Of a DNA stretch of 64,000 nt, positions 8,726-18,215 are shown piece after piece (positions within the stretch are counted from its first letter, which is position 1; the number at the start of each line of letters is the position of its first letter). The stretch is taken from assembly GCA_017465665.1 (NCBI GenBank), contig JAFTVU010000004.1:1-64000 (forward strand), in the 5' to 3' direction. The DNA is from Oscillospiraceae bacterium. Lineage in GTDB: Bacteria; Bacillota; Clostridia; Oscillospirales; Ruminococcaceae. A program made the position numbers and the translations under genes. Below the pieces are notes generated by a model. It saw only the letters and a program-made list of their open reading frames with translations. It searched no databases and was not told the DNA's origin.

Positions 8726-8857
8726 TCAGCAGCAGGGGTTGCAGCTGTTGCCACAGTCGTTGTTGTTAGCGTTGCCGCCGTTGCCGCATACGCAGAACAG
8801 GAGAATGAGGATGATGATCCAGCAGCAGTTGTTACCACCAAAATTGAAGCATGACAT
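8726..8857 (-). CDS. small Cys/Asn/Gly-rich membrane protein, 43 aa
   Basis: 43 aa starting at ATG 8857, with TTAAGGAGG 8 nt upstream. The N-terminus MSCFNFGGNNCC leads into one hydrophobic helix (WIIILILLFCVC) and a tail of Cys, Asn and Gly ending CGNSCNPCC; 8 Cys in all. It resembles the very small high-cysteine, spore-coat-like proteins of Clostridia (often labelled chorion-class high-cysteine or YjcZ-like), a resemblance of composition only. It has its own terminator; function unknown. Confidence 0.75.
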   Translation of the reverse strand: MSCFNFGGNNCCWIIILILLFCVCGNGGNANNNDCGNSCNPCC

Positions 8858-9006
8858 AATGATGTCCTCCTTAAAAAAGTACTTTCTTGAAACTCCGCTT
8901 CCCTTTGAAGCTTCCGTTTCATAGTACATATTATGCAGGCGGAGTTTTTTGGTGACTGCTTCGGAAGAAAAAGCGCGGATTTTCCTGTGGTATTTTGCAG
9001 GAATGG

Positions 9007-9035
9007 TTGACATATATGAGAAATTCGTGTAAAAT
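9007..9035 (+). promoter_or_regulatory. promoter of the ynbB-like gene
   Basis: TTGACA (9007-9012), 17 bp, TAAAAT (9030-9035), 72 nt upstream of the start. Confidence 0.85.
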
Positions 9036-9106
9036 AGTATATTGGAATTATATGTGTTCCTATATAATATATGCAGGAGCGTTCCTGCTGAGAGGACAAA
9101 GAAGAT

Positions 9107-10363
9107 ATGGAGATTTTTGAATATTCACCCGCACTCATCAAAGCCGCAGATAAAGCAATGGAGCTGTGCCGCGAGCCTTTTGCTGAGCTGGACAGACTTG
9201 CGGAGCTTAACGGTCAGAGAGTGCTCAAGGCTTTTATAGATAACCGCATCAGCGATATCCACATGAAGGGCACTAACGGCTACGGCTACGGTGACGACGG
9301 CAGAGATAAGCTGGATGCTGTGTTTGCTCAGATACTGGGCACTGAGGACGCGCTGGTGCGCCATAATTTCGTGAACGGTACTCATGCCATCACAACTGCG
9401 CTTTTCGGAGTACTTCGCACAGGCGATACACTGCTCTCGCTGACAGGCGAGCCTTACGATACTATCCAGGGCGTTATCAAGGGCGATGGTATAGGCTCGC
9501 TCAGGGATTTCGGCGTAAGCTTCGATATGGTGGAGCTTCTGCCTGATGGCACTCCCGATTACGCAGGTATCGCTGCAAAGGCGGCAAACTGCAAGGTGGC
9601 ATATATCCAGCGTTCAAGAGGATATTCTCTGCGCCCGTCGTTCACTATCAATGTTATAGGAGAGATGGTAAAGGCAGTGCGCAGCGTCAATAAGGACTGC
9701 TGTATCATGGTGGATAACTGCTACGGCGAGCTGGTAGAAGAACGCGAGCCATGCGCTGTAGGCGCTGATCTTATCATCGGCAGCCTTATCAAGAATCTCG
9801 GCGGCGGTATCGCAGAAACAGGCGGCTACATTGCAGGTCGTGCAGATTATGTTGAGCAGTGCGCGTACAGACTCACTACCCCCGGTACAGGCAAGGAGGT
9901 AGGCGCAAGCCTTAATCAGCTGCGTGGAATGTATCTGGGAATCTTCCATGCGCCTGAGGCAGTGTGTGCGGCGCTCAAGACATCTGTTTTCGCTACAGCG
10001 CTGTTTGAGATACTCGGATACGAGTGCTTCCCTAAGTACAACGAAAAGCGTACTGATATAATCGCGGCACTGAAGCTGGGCGGAGAGCAGCAGCTCATCG
10101 CATTCTGTCAGGGCATCCAGAGCGGCTCGCCCGTGGACAGCTTCGCATCCCCTGAGCCGTGGGATATGCCCGGATATGACAGTCAGGTAATCATGGCGGC
10201 AGGTGCGTTCACTATGGGCGCTTCGGTGGAGCTTTCCGCTGACGCTCCTCTCAGAGAGCCGTATGCTGTATGGCTGCAGGGCGGTCTTACTTTCCCCACA
10301 GGCAAGACAGGTATCATGCTTGCGGCGCAGTCTATGATGGATAAGGGGCTTATCAATATATGA
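9107..10363 (+). CDS. YnbB-type methionine gamma-lyase family PLP protein
   Basis: 418 aa, fold-type I PLP enzyme of the family called aluminium resistance protein/YnbB. The PLP lysine lies in LIIGSLIKNLGGGIAETGGY; MVDNCYGE supplies the aspartate that holds the pyridine nitrogen. The family resembles cystathionine/methionine gamma-lyases but the substrate is unproven. It has its own promoter and overlaps the next gene by 4 nt (ATGA). Confidence 0.9.
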   Translation: MEIFEYSPALIKAADKAMELCREPFAELDRLAELNGQRVLKAFIDNRISDIHMKGTNGYGYGDDGRDKLDAVFAQILGTEDALVRHNFVNGTHAITTALFGVLRTGDTLLSLTGEPYDTIQGVIKGDGIGSLRDFGVSFDMVELLPDGTPDYAGIAAKAANCKVAYIQRSRGYSLRPSFTINVIGEMVKAVRSVNKDCCIMVDNCYGELVEEREPCAVGADLIIGSLIKNLGGGIAETGGYIAGRADYVEQCAYRLTTPGTGKEVGASLNQLRGMYLGIFHAPEAVCAALKTSVFATALFEILGYECFPKYNEKRTDIIAALKLGGEQQLIAFCQGIQSGSPVDSFASPEPWDMPGYDSQVIMAAGAFTMGASVELSADAPLREPYAVWLQGGLTFPTGKTGIMLAAQSMMDKGLINI

Positions 10364-10935
10364 ACGATATCGCAAAGAAGATATCCGTAGGCGTGGCGAT
10401 ATTCGTTGCGGCTATCGGAGTTATATGTATACTGGTATGTGTGTTTGCACTGGGCGGAGATGATGCGGCAGAGAACATCCCTGCGCTGTCTGAGCTGCGT
10501 GTAGAGGGCTCGGAATGGGCGACAGAGCAGCTTCAGGGATATGATGAGGCTCAGCTTATCAAGTCATGGGGCAAGCCTGACGGTATGCTTTCAGGCTTCT
10601 GGGGCAGTATCTGGAGAACAAGTGACAACGATGAAGCAGTTGTCTACTATGATAACGATGGCAAGGTGCAGCATGTGAACTACATCCACAATATGAAAGC
10701 AAGGATAATTGAAGCAAATGGCAGCACATTGCTGCTTGAGCCTGTTGCGGGCGAGAATGAGCTGCGCTCCGCAAATATGATCACCGTTGACTATGCTTCT
10801 CTGGAGCTTGATGAAAGCATTACATCACAGTTCGTTGAGGGCGCAGTGGTGATGGTAGGCTATGACGGCTTTATCGCTGAGAGCTATCCTGCTCAGATAA
10901 CAGCAAAGTACGGTATTACGCTTGCCGATAACTGA
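10360..10935 (+). CDS. membrane-anchored protein of unknown function
   Basis: 191 aa. One N-terminal membrane helix (ISVGVAIFVAAIGVICILVCVFAL) anchors an extracytoplasmic domain of about 155 residues containing SWGKPDGMLSGFWGSIW, a motif seen in small Firmicutes lipoproteins, and a C-terminal beta-rich part. No family is recognised with confidence. It starts inside the end of the YnbB-like gene, so the two are translationally coupled. A short inverted repeat (GCGGAGT...ACTCCGC) downstream has no T-run. Confidence 0.8.
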   Translation: MNDIAKKISVGVAIFVAAIGVICILVCVFALGGDDAAENIPALSELRVEGSEWATEQLQGYDEAQLIKSWGKPDGMLSGFWGSIWRTSDNDEAVVYYDNDGKVQHVNYIHNMKARIIEANGSTLLLEPVAGENELRSANMITVDYASLELDESITSQFVEGAVVMVGYDGFIAESYPAQITAKYGITLADN

Positions 10936-10997
10936 TCCGGATTTGTGCGGAGTCATAAGCATTACAAAAAACACTCCGCTGAAAGGAATATAAAAAT

Positions 10998-11876
10998 ATG
11001 ATCAAAAGCATGACAGGCTTCGGAAGAGGCCACGAGGTACTTAACGGCCGTGATATCACAGTCGAGATACGCGCCGTAAATCACCGTTACTATGAATTCA
11101 GCTGCCGTATACCGCGCAGTCTCGGCTTCATGGAGGAAAAGCTGAAGTCCCTGCTTCAGGGCAGGATCAACCGCGGTAAGGTAGAGGTTTCTGTCCTTGT
11201 GTATAATGTGGACGCTCCCGATGAGAAGATATCCATCAACAAGGAGGTAGTTAAGGATTATATAGATGCTCTGCGTTCCGTAAAGGATGAGTTTGAGCTG
11301 AATGATGATCTTTCCCTTTCCCATGTTATGCGTATCCCTGACGCGTTTACCGTTATCAAGACAGAGGCTGATGAGGATATGATCTGGGCAGATGTGAAGT
11401 CTGTTGCAGAGGTGGCTCTTGATAAGTTCATCGCTATGAGAGAGGCTGAGGGTGAGCGCATGAAAGCGGATATCCTTTCGCGCCTTTCCACCATCGAGGG
11501 CTGGGTCGGCATAGTGGAGGAGCGCTCTCCTATTATCGTTGAGGACTACCGTAAGAAGCTCTACGACAAGATGTGCGAGGTGCTCAATAATTCCAACATA
11601 GATGAGGGCCGTATCCTGCTGGAGGCAGGTATATTCTCCGAAAAGACCGCTGTGGATGAGGAAACAGTACGTCTGCGCAGCCATATCGCACAGTTCCGCA
11701 GTATGCTGGAGGGCAGTGAGGCTATCGGCAGAAAGCTTGATTTCCTCGTGCAGGAGATGAACCGTGAAACAAACACCATCGGCTCAAAGGTGCAGGATAT
11801 TGAGGTAACAAGGATAGTCGTTGACCAGAAGAGCGAGATCGAAAAGATCCGCGAGCAGATCCAGAACATCGAGTAA
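10998..11876 (+). CDS. yloC: YicC/YloC family endoribonuclease
   Basis: 292 aa, usual length. The N-terminus SMTGFGRG and the C-terminal DUF1732 segment (GRKLDFLVQEMNRETNTIGSK) define the YicC/YloC family. E. coli YicC cleaves RNA and works with PNPase on small RNAs; B. subtilis YloC lies next to remA-gmk. Those partners are not here: the gene stands alone before the FMN riboswitch. GAAAGGA precedes ATG 10998. Confidence 0.93.
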   Translation: MIKSMTGFGRGHEVLNGRDITVEIRAVNHRYYEFSCRIPRSLGFMEEKLKSLLQGRINRGKVEVSVLVYNVDAPDEKISINKEVVKDYIDALRSVKDEFELNDDLSLSHVMRIPDAFTVIKTEADEDMIWADVKSVAEVALDKFIAMREAEGERMKADILSRLSTIEGWVGIVEERSPIIVEDYRKKLYDKMCEVLNNSNIDEGRILLEAGIFSEKTAVDEETVRLRSHIAQFRSMLEGSEAIGRKLDFLVQEMNRETNTIGSKVQDIEVTRIVVDQKSEIEKIREQIQNIE

Positions 11877-11881
11877 TACTA

Positions 11882-11910
11882 TTGACAAATCACCGTCAAG
11901 AGTATATAAT
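11882..11910 (+). promoter_or_regulatory. consensus promoter of the ribU unit
   Basis: TTGACA (11882-11887), 17 bp, TATAAT (11905-11910): a perfect consensus immediately upstream of the riboswitch. Confidence 0.92.
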
Positions 11911-11946
11911 GTAACAGTAACATAAAAGTTACAAATAATTTATCTG

Positions 11947-12052
11947 TTTCGGGGGCGGGGTGAGATTCCCCACCGGCGGTATAGTCCGCGAGCCTTTAGG
12001 GGTTGAATGGGTGAGATTCCCATACCGACGGTCAGAGTCCGGATGAAAGAAT
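11947..12052 (+). ncRNA. FMN riboswitch (RFN element)
   Basis: The RFN core is recognisable: GGGGCGGGGTGAGATTCCCC, then ACCGGCGGTATAGTCCGCGAGC, GGGTGAGATTCCC, CCGACGGTCAGAGTCCGGATG and the closing GAAAGAATC. It binds FMN. It is followed by a terminator and then ribU, so high FMN should stop transcription of the riboflavin transporter. Confidence 0.96.
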
Positions 12053-12090
12053 CAGAAAACAAGTGTTCGTGATAATTCGTGCATTTGCGC

Positions 12091-12131
12091 CCCGATGCAG
12101 ACTTTTTACGTCTGCGTCGGGCTTTCTGTTT
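12091..12131 (+). terminator. FMN-controlled terminator
   Basis: A 12-bp stem CCCGATGCAGAC / GTCTGCGTCGGG (12091-12102, 12110-12121; one G-T pair) followed by a T-rich tract, between the riboswitch and ribU: the expression platform. Confidence 0.85.
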
Positions 12132-12152
12132 TCCCGAGGAACTGGAGGAAAC

Positions 12153-12779
12153 ATGAGCAATTCAAACACAACTACAAAGAAGAACAGGGGACTTGATGTC
12201 CGCAGGATGGTATTCACAGCATTGATGGCGGCGCTGTCAGTGGTGCTTTCGGAGCTTCTCAGCTTCAAGGTGCCGATAATGCCTAGCTTCATCAGCTTCG
12301 ATTTTTCGGATATCCCTGCGGTGCTTGCGGCACTGACGATGGGACCTGTTTCCGGCGTGGCGGTATGCCTCGTCAAGAACTTAGAGGGACTTTTTACTAC
12401 CATGACAGGTGGCGTGGGCGAGCTTTCAAACTTCGTGCTGAGTGCGTGTCTGGTGCTGCCTATCGGCTTTGTGGCCAAAAAGAGCCACAGGTATTCCGTG
12501 GTAATACTCGGCTGCATTGCAGGTGCTGTCCTGAGCGGTCTGGTGAGCGTGGCTTCCAACTACTTCATCGTGTATCCCGTGTATACAGCCATCATGCCCA
12601 TGGAAACTATAATCGGCATGTACAAGGCTATCCTGCCGTCTGTTGACAGTCTTCTGGAATGCCTTGTGATATTCAATATGCCGTTTACAATGGTAAAGGG
12701 ACTTATTGCGGCGCTGCTTACAGTTCCACTCTATAAAAGATTGAAGCTTGTATTCAACAGACAGGTAACAGGAGGATAA
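12153..12779 (+). CDS. ribU: riboflavin ECF transporter S component RibU
   Basis: 208 aa, about six membrane helices. RibU-like features include VFTALMAALSVVLSELLSFKVPIMPSF, DIPAVLAALTMGP and VCLVKNLEGLFTTMTGGVGELSNF. It captures riboflavin and works with the shared EcfAA'T module, which is not in this window. Control by the upstream FMN riboswitch supports the substrate. ATG 12153 has a GGAGG site; the AGGAGG of the next gene overlaps its end. Confidence 0.94.
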   Translation: MSNSNTTTKKNRGLDVRRMVFTALMAALSVVLSELLSFKVPIMPSFISFDFSDIPAVLAALTMGPVSGVAVCLVKNLEGLFTTMTGGVGELSNFVLSACLVLPIGFVAKKSHRYSVVILGCIAGAVLSGLVSVASNYFIVYPVYTAIMPMETIIGMYKAILPSVDSLLECLVIFNMPFTMVKGLIAALLTVPLYKRLKLVFNRQVTGG

Positions 12780-12780
12780 A

Positions 12781-13326
12781 ATGTCGCTAAAGGGAGCTTT
12801 CGGTCATTTCAGAACCATAACCAGACATCGCCACAAGGTAATGCAGCACTGCTTCAGGGCAGGTATACCGTGGCGTGGAATGCTGCATGATCTGTCCAAA
12901 TACTCCCCTACAGAGTTTGTCCCCGGCGCGAAGTATTATCAGGGTACACGTTCCCCGAATGAAAAGGAACGTGAGCTGTTCGGCTATTCGCTGGCGTGGA
13001 TGCATCACAAGGGCAGGAATCGCCATCATTTCGAATACTGGTGCGACTATAATCCTGAGACTAAGCTGAATGAGCCTGTGAAAATGCCGCTTAAGTTTGT
13101 TGTGGAGATGTTCTGTGACAGGGTAGCGGCAAGCAAGATATATCAGGGTAAGAGCTATACCGACAGAAGCCCGTTGGAGTACTTCCTGCGCGGCAAGGAC
13201 AGGCGCAGGATCCACCCAGAGACCTCACAGATGCTTGAAAAGCTGCTTACAATGTTGGCAGAAGATGGAGAAAAAGCGACATTCGTCTATATAAAAAGCT
13301 ACATAAAATCCAACAAGGATTATTAG
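12781..13326 (+). CDS. DUF5662 family protein
   Basis: 181 aa. Rich in His: RHRHKVMQHCF, MLHDLSKYSPTEF, WMHHKGRNRHHFEYW. The HDLSK and HHKGRNRHH elements suggest a metal-binding HD-like site; this matches proteins annotated DUF5662 (sometimes mislabelled catalase). No activity is known to me. It begins 1 nt after ribU, so it is co-transcribed under the FMN riboswitch. Confidence 0.8.
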   Translation: MSLKGAFGHFRTITRHRHKVMQHCFRAGIPWRGMLHDLSKYSPTEFVPGAKYYQGTRSPNEKERELFGYSLAWMHHKGRNRHHFEYWCDYNPETKLNEPVKMPLKFVVEMFCDRVAASKIYQGKSYTDRSPLEYFLRGKDRRRIHPETSQMLEKLLTMLAEDGEKATFVYIKSYIKSNKDY

Positions 13327-13350
13327 TTTTTAGCAAATATCAACAAAAAC

Positions 13351-13388
13351 GCCGCAGCAAATTCGTTATGCTGCGGCACTCTTTTTTA
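13351..13388 (+). terminator. terminator of the ribU operon
   Basis: Perfect arms GCCGCAGCA / TGCTGCGGC (13351-13359, 13369-13377) then TCTTTTTTATT. Its T-run runs into the -35 of the next promoter. Confidence 0.92.
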
Positions 13389-13417
13389 TTGACTAATTGT
13401 ATTATCGGATGTATAAT
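13389..13417 (+). promoter_or_regulatory. promoter of the chemoreceptor gene
   Basis: TTGACT (13389-13394), 17 bp, TATAAT (13412-13417). Confidence 0.85.
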
Positions 13418-13464
13418 TAAATTGTATAAACTTGTCAGCTTAAGCTGATATTATGGAGGATATC

Positions 13465-15561
13465 ATGGCTAAAGAGAAAAAAGTCAAAGATAAGAAGATT
13501 AAGGAAAAAGCGCCTAAGGTAAAGGCGGTAAAGGGCGGTCTTACGTCAACGCTGATAAAGATGTCGCTGACGCCGCTTACTATAGCAGCGCTGGTGATCA
13601 CTGCCGTCGCTATATTCGCACTGATAGTTACTTATAACAAGAACTATACCGATGAGGCACTTTCTCTGGCTGAGGCTTATGCCGCAAGCGTTGAGAACAA
13701 GATCTCCGATCTCGATCAGCAGTTCGATGTCGTAACTGAGAACCCTGATATAGTTGATTCGACTGTACCGCTGGAACAGCGTCTTGCTATTCTTGAGAAC
13801 CGTGCAAGCACAAGCACCTTTGAGGATTTCTATATCGCTTACAGCGATGGTACTACACTGGAATTTGAGGATATCACAACAGAGGATTTCTATCTGTACA
13901 CGATAGATTCCAAGGGCTCCTATGTTTCCAGCCCTACACCCAAGAAATCCGATGAAAATGATATCTACATCAAGATGGCAAAGTATTTTACTGCTGACAG
14001 CGGCGAGTATCTTGTTTACGGTAATCTGGATGTAAATATCTTCAATAATATCATCAAGGACATATCTTTCGGCAAGGGCGGTATTTCCTATATTCTGGAC
14101 AGAAACGGACAGATAATCGCTTCCAGCAATACTGAGCTGCTGCCTATTCTCTACAGCTTTGCGGCTGAGGAGATATCCACCGCCGAGGCTGCCACTGTTG
14201 TTACAACAGAATCCACAGCTACCGAAGAGGCTGAATGGGCTGCTCAGCAGGCGCTTGATGCTTCGCTCGGCTCTCTTAAGAGCATAGCAGTGGATATGCT
14301 TACATACGAGACCTCCACCACCATCGGCAAGATCGATGGCACATACTACTTTATCGGCTATACCCCTGTTGAGGGCGAAGAGGGCTGGGCTATCGCAGTT
14401 GCTACTCCTCTCGGTCAGATAGTTTCCAATGTTGCTTTCGTAACTACCGCGCTTATTGTTATTGCTCTTATCATCATTGCCATCGTCGGTGTTGTACTCA
14501 GAGCATCCGCTCAGAAGATAGCTGCACCTGTCACAAAGACTGCTGAACGCCTTGCTGCATTCGCAGATGGTGATATCACAAGCCCCGCACCCGCAACAAA
14601 GATGGGCGGCGAGATAGGTCAGATGACAAAGTCGCTGGATACCATGATAACCACCATGCAGGGCTGTATCGGCGATATCGACAATGTCCTCGGCTCTATT
14701 GCAGACGGAGATCTTACCGCACAGACAACTGTTGACTATCAGGGTGATTTCAGCCGTATCAAGGCTTCCCTTGATATGATAAGAGATTCTCTGTCCGAGA
14801 CCATGACAGAGGTGGCACGTTCCTCCTCAGAGGTGCGTGACGGTGCAAGCCAGCTTGCAGAGGGCTCTTCGCAGCTTTCTCAGAATGCTGTTACACAGGC
14901 TGCTGCAGTGGATGAGATCACTTCCACCGTTATGGATATTGCAAGCAAGACCGAAAGCAATAATCAGAACGTTGCGCGCGCACTGGAAACTGTTCAGCAT
15001 GCAAATGAGCAGGCACAGGAAGGCTCACGCAATATGAGCGAGATGCTTGTGGCTATTGAAGAGATCGAGACCTCCTCCAAGGAGATCGAGCAGATCATGA
15101 AGGTCATCGATGATATCGCATTCCAGACAAATATCCTTGCTCTTAACGCGGCTATCGAGGCTGCAAGAGCAGGTGCGGCAGGTAAGGGCTTCGCAGTAGT
15201 TGCAGACGAGGTAAGAAACCTTGCAGGCAAGAGTGCCGAGGCTGCACAGCAGACAGGCGATCTGATATCCAAATCCATGGACGCTGTAAAGCGCGGCTCG
15301 GAGCTTGCGGATGTTACTTCTGCGGCGCTTGAAAGCATCGTAAACGGCGTAGAGGAGATATCTGACGCAATGAACGGTATAGCTACTGCCAATAATGAGC
15401 AGGCTGCAGCTGTTGAGCAGATCTCCGCAGGCATGGAGAACGTGAACTCCGCTATCCACAATACCTCTGCTACGGCGGAGGAAAGTGCTGCGGCAAGCGA
15501 GGAGCTTTCCGCACTGGCTGTATCCCTCAGCGATACTGTAGCTCGTTTCAGGACGGAATAA
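13465..15561 (+). CDS. methyl-accepting chemotaxis protein
   Basis: 698 aa. After a Lys-rich cytoplasmic start come a membrane helix ([19 protein letters not shown]), an extracytoplasmic dCache-like sensor of about 270 residues, a second helix ([17 protein letters not shown]), a HAMP domain and the signalling domain with the conserved hairpin tip [20 protein letters not shown]. It senses an unknown ligand and signals to CheA. ATG 13465 is chosen because GGAGGA lies 5 nt upstream. No other chemotaxis gene is near. Confidence 0.95.
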   Translation: MAKEKKVKDKKIKEKAPKVKAVKGGLTSTLIKMSLTPLTIAALVITAVAIFALIVTYNKNYTDEALSLAEAYAASVENKISDLDQQFDVVTENPDIVDSTVPLEQRLAILENRASTSTFEDFYIAYSDGTTLEFEDITTEDFYLYTIDSKGSYVSSPTPKKSDENDIYIKMAKYFTADSGEYLVYGNLDVNIFNNIIKDISFGKGGISYILDRNGQIIASSNTELLPILYSFAAEEISTAEAATVVTTESTATEEAEWAAQQALDASLGSLKSIAVDMLTYETSTTIGKIDGTYYFIGYTPVEGEEGWAIAVATPLGQIVSNVAFVTTALIVIALIIIAIVGVVLRASAQKIAAPVTKTAERLAAFADGDITSPAPATKMGGEIGQMTKSLDTMITTMQGCIGDIDNVLGSIADGDLTAQTTVDYQGDFSRIKASLDMIRDSLSETMTEVARSSSEVRDGASQLAEGSSQLSQNAVTQAAAVDEITSTVMDIASKTESNNQNVARALETVQHANEQAQEGSRNMSEMLVAIEEIETSSKEIEQIMKVIDDIAFQTNILALNAAIEAARAGAAGKGFAVVADEVRNLAGKSAEAAQQTGDLISKSMDAVKRGSELADVTSAALESIVNGVEEISDAMNGIATANNEQAAAVEQISAGMENVNSAIHNTSATAEESAAASEELSALAVSLSDTVARFRTE

Positions 15562-15577
15562 ATAATTATTACTTACG

Positions 15578-15604
15578 GCGGGAGTGCATACTCCCGCTGT
15601 TTTG
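15578..15604 (+). terminator. terminator after the chemoreceptor
   Basis: Perfect stem GCGGGAGT / ACTCCCGC (15578-15585, 15590-15597), loop GCAT, then TGTTTTG. Confidence 0.9.
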
Positions 15605-15654
15605 TTATGCTTGCACAAAAATTTGTAAAAACAACTTTTATTTGATCAAAAGTG

Positions 15655-15684
15655 TTGACGGATACATGAAAAGTATGTTATACT
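15655..15684 (+). promoter_or_regulatory. promoter of the amino-acid ABC transporter
   Basis: TTGACG (15655-15660) and TTATAC or TATACT (15678-15684), spacer 17-18 bp, about 60 nt upstream of the binding-protein gene. Confidence 0.75.
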
Positions 15685-15745
15685 ATTGTCAATATATAAT
15701 GGGGTGGTATGGGTCGCCCCTGTAATTATGAAAGGTGATAAATTT

Positions 15746-16534
15746 ATGAAGAAGTTATTAAAGTCTGTTGCTGCTCTTGCAATGACAGCAGTCATCTGCA
15801 CAGCTTGTGCAAGCGGCGTAAAGCCCAATGAGGTATTCAGTGTTGCTGATCTCGATGGCAAGACCATCGGTGTACAGCTCGGTACAACAGGTGATATCTA
15901 TTCCTCTGATATCGCCGATGCTGTTATCGACAGATACAAGACAGGCGCTGAGGCTGTTATGGCTCTCAAGCAGGGTAAGGTAGACGCTGTTATCATCGAT
16001 AACGAGCCCGCAAAGGTATTCGTTGAGAAGAACGAGGATCTTACTATCCTTGAAGAGGAGTTCGCTATTGAGGAATACGCTATCGCTATCAAGAAGGGCA
16101 ACACAGAGCTGACAGAGGCTATCAACGGCGCTCTTGCAGAGCTGAAGTCCGAGGGTACACTGGAGCTCATCCAGAAGAACTGGATCGGTGATGAGGCAGG
16201 TCAGTATCCCTATACCTCTCCCGAGAGCACAGAATATCCCAACGGTAAGCTGGTAATGGCTACAAACGCTGCATTCCCTCCCTATGAGTCTCTTGATGAG
16301 AACAACAACGTTATCGGCTTCGATGCTGATATGATGCGTGCAGTATGCGACAAGCTGGGCTATGAGCTGGAGATCATGAATATCGATTTCGATTCCATCA
16401 TCGCTGCTGTTGACTCAGGCAAGGCAGATGTAGGCGCTGCAGGTATGACTGTTACAGAGGATCGTCTGAAGAACATCGACTTCTCCGATCCCTACACAAC
16501 AGCTACACAGGTTATCATCGTAAGAGCTGAATAA
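15746..16534 (+). CDS. amino-acid ABC transporter substrate-binding lipoprotein, circularly permuted
   Basis: 262 aa. Signal peptide and lipid-attachment Cys at residue 21 (ICTAC). It belongs to the SBP_bac_3 family, but the two halves are in reversed order: residues ~34-150 (DLDGKTIGVQLGTTGDIY, VDAVIIDNEPAKVFVEKN, EEYAIAIKKGNTEL, NGALAELKSEGTLELIQ) are normally the C-terminal half, whereas ~170-262 (PNGKLVMATNAAFPPYESL, IGFDADMMRAV, GAAGMTVTEDRLKNIDFSD, ATQVIIV) normally follow the signal peptide. All core elements of both lobes are present, so it should still bind an amino acid. ATG 15746 has an AAAGGTG site. It is followed by its permease and ATPase. Confidence 0.93.
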   Translation: MKKLLKSVAALAMTAVICTACASGVKPNEVFSVADLDGKTIGVQLGTTGDIYSSDIADAVIDRYKTGAEAVMALKQGKVDAVIIDNEPAKVFVEKNEDLTILEEEFAIEEYAIAIKKGNTELTEAINGALAELKSEGTLELIQKNWIGDEAGQYPYTSPESTEYPNGKLVMATNAAFPPYESLDENNNVIGFDADMMRAVCDKLGYELEIMNIDFDSIIAAVDSGKADVGAAGMTVTEDRLKNIDFSDPYTTATQVIIVRAE

Positions 16535-16553
16535 TCACTCGATATATGGCAGT

Positions 16554-16592
16554 CCGCCGTGCCGAACAAATAGTCGGTACGGCGGCTTTTTT
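16554..16592 (+). terminator. intercistronic terminator between binding protein and permease
   Basis: A 12-bp stem CCGCCGTGCCGA / TCGGTACGGCGG (16554-16565, 16574-16585) and six T. It should let only part of the transcripts reach the permease, giving excess binding protein. Confidence 0.88.
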
Positions 16593-16607
16593 CTGAAAGG
16601 ACAGTAA

Positions 16608-17396
16608 ATGAATAATTTGTTAATGGCTGCGTCTGCAGGTACGCTTGAAGCTACCGCTGAAGCGGCAGGAGGCTTCAGCGTCATTGAGGCGGTCAAAGGC
16701 TTTTTTATTGAATTCGGAAATGATTTCTATGATAACTTCATAGAGGCTGACCGCTATATGTTTCTGGTAAGAGGTCTTGGAAATACTCTGCTGATCACGT
16801 TCTTCTCACTGGTAATAGGCATCCTGCTGGGCTTCCTGGTTGCAGTGATCCGTTCCACTCATGATAAGACAGGTAAGCTGAAGTTTCTGAACGTTATCAG
16901 CAAGATATATCTTACTGTCATCCGCGGTACTCCTGTGGTGGTACAGCTTCTGATAATCTACTTTGTAATTTTTGCATCGGTGGATATCGATAAGGTGCTG
17001 GTAGCGGTACTGGCATTCGGTCTGAACTCAGGTGCTTACGTTGCCGAAATAGTGCGTTCAGGTATCATGTCTATCGATAACGGTCAGTTTGAAGCGGGCG
17101 CAAGCCTTGGTCTTTCATATTCGCAGACTATGATAAGCATCATCATTCCGCAGGCGTTCAAAAATATTCTTCCCGCACTGGCAAACGAATTCATCGTGCT
17201 GCTTAAGGAGACATCTGTTTCGGGCTACATAGCTATCGCGGATCTCACAAAGGGCGGCGATACCATCCGCTCCCAGACATACGAGCCGCTGATGCCCCTT
17301 ATTGCAGTTGCACTCATCTACCTTGCAATGGTAATGATACTTTCCCGTCTGGTAACTCTGCTCGAAAGGAGACTGGCTAAGAATGATAAACGTTAA
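16608..17396 (+). CDS. amino-acid ABC transporter permease (HisM/GlnP type)
   Basis: 262 aa with five or so membrane helices. The polar amino acid permease signature is clear: [36 protein letters not shown] and the EAA loop [21 protein letters not shown] that docks on the ATPase. It forms the membrane channel of the importer encoded with its neighbours. The next gene starts 14 nt before its stop. Confidence 0.95.
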   Translation: MNNLLMAASAGTLEATAEAAGGFSVIEAVKGFFIEFGNDFYDNFIEADRYMFLVRGLGNTLLITFFSLVIGILLGFLVAVIRSTHDKTGKLKFLNVISKIYLTVIRGTPVVVQLLIIYFVIFASVDIDKVLVAVLAFGLNSGAYVAEIVRSGIMSIDNGQFEAGASLGLSYSQTMISIIIPQAFKNILPALANEFIVLLKETSVSGYIAIADLTKGGDTIRSQTYEPLMPLIAVALIYLAMVMILSRLVTLLERRLAKNDKR

Positions 17397-18108
17397 GGGG
17401 CTGAACAAAAGCTTCGGTGATCTGCATATCCTCAAGGATATCAATGAGGAGATAAAGCAGGGTGAAAAGGTAGTTATCGTTGGTCCGTCAGGCTCTGGTA
17501 AGAGTACATTCCTGCGCTGCCTCAATCTGCTGGAAACTCCCACATCGGGCGAGATAATGTTTGATGGTGTGGATATCACAAGGGCATCCACCAAGGAGGT
17601 CTGCCGCCTGCGCCAGAAGATGGGCATGGTGTTCCAGCATTTCCACCTGTTTCCCCATCTTACAATAAAGAAGAACATCACACTTGCTCCTGTAAAGCTG
17701 AAGCTGATGACGCAGGGCGAGGCTGATATCGTTGCTGAGGATCTGCTCAGAAAGGTAGGCCTTTCCGATAAGGCTGATGCATATCCCAACCAGCTTTCGG
17801 GCGGACAGAAGCAGCGTATCGCAATTGCCCGCGCGCTCGCTATGAATCCCGAGGTAATGCTGTTTGATGAGCCCACATCCGCGCTTGACCCTGAGATGGT
17901 AGGCGAGGTGCTCAATCTCATGAAGCAGCTTGCGGAGGATGGTATGACGATGGTCGTGGTAACTCACGAGATGGGCTTTGCCAAGGAGGTCGCATCCAGA
18001 GTAATGTTCATGGATGACGGACGCATCGTTGAAAGCGCTCCGCCTGAGGAGTTCTTTGCAAATCCCAAGAATCCCAGACTCTGCGAGTTCCTCTCAAAGG
18101 TTCTGTAA
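17383..18108 (+). CDS. amino-acid ABC transporter ATP-binding protein (GlnQ type)
   Basis: 241 aa, normal length. Walker [10 protein letters not shown], signature LSGGQKQR, Walker [14 protein letters not shown] and switch VVTHEMGFA are intact; the [12 protein letters not shown]-loop region is typical of polar amino acid importers. It powers the preceding permease. The start lies inside the permease gene with GAAAGGAG upstream. Confidence 0.96.
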   Translation: MINVKGLNKSFGDLHILKDINEEIKQGEKVVIVGPSGSGKSTFLRCLNLLETPTSGEIMFDGVDITRASTKEVCRLRQKMGMVFQHFHLFPHLTIKKNITLAPVKLKLMTQGEADIVAEDLLRKVGLSDKADAYPNQLSGGQKQRIAIARALAMNPEVMLFDEPTSALDPEMVGEVLNLMKQLAEDGMTMVVVTHEMGFAKEVASRVMFMDDGRIVESAPPEEFFANPKNPRLCEFLSKVL

Positions 18109-18118
18109 GATAATGATA

Positions 18119-18156
18119 AAGACCGAAGATACGATGTGTTTCTTCGGTCTTGTTTT
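18119..18156 (+). terminator. terminator of the amino-acid transporter operon
   Basis: Arms AAGACCGAAGA / TCTTCGGTCTT (18119-18129, 18141-18151) then GTTTT. Confidence 0.9.
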
Positions 18157-18168
18157 ATATGGCGATAA

Positions 18169-18202
18169 ACAAAAAGACCCGAGAAAACTCGGGTCTTTGT
18201 TA
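18169..18202. terminator. bidirectional terminator, 3' end of pduL-like gene
   Basis: Perfect 11-bp stem AAAGACCCGAG / CTCGGGTCTTT (18173-18183, 18188-18198) with a 4-A loop. The same arms occur at 23316 and 24388, where they are split by an insertion. Confidence 0.92.
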
Positions 18203-18215
18203 TGCTATGTAGAAA

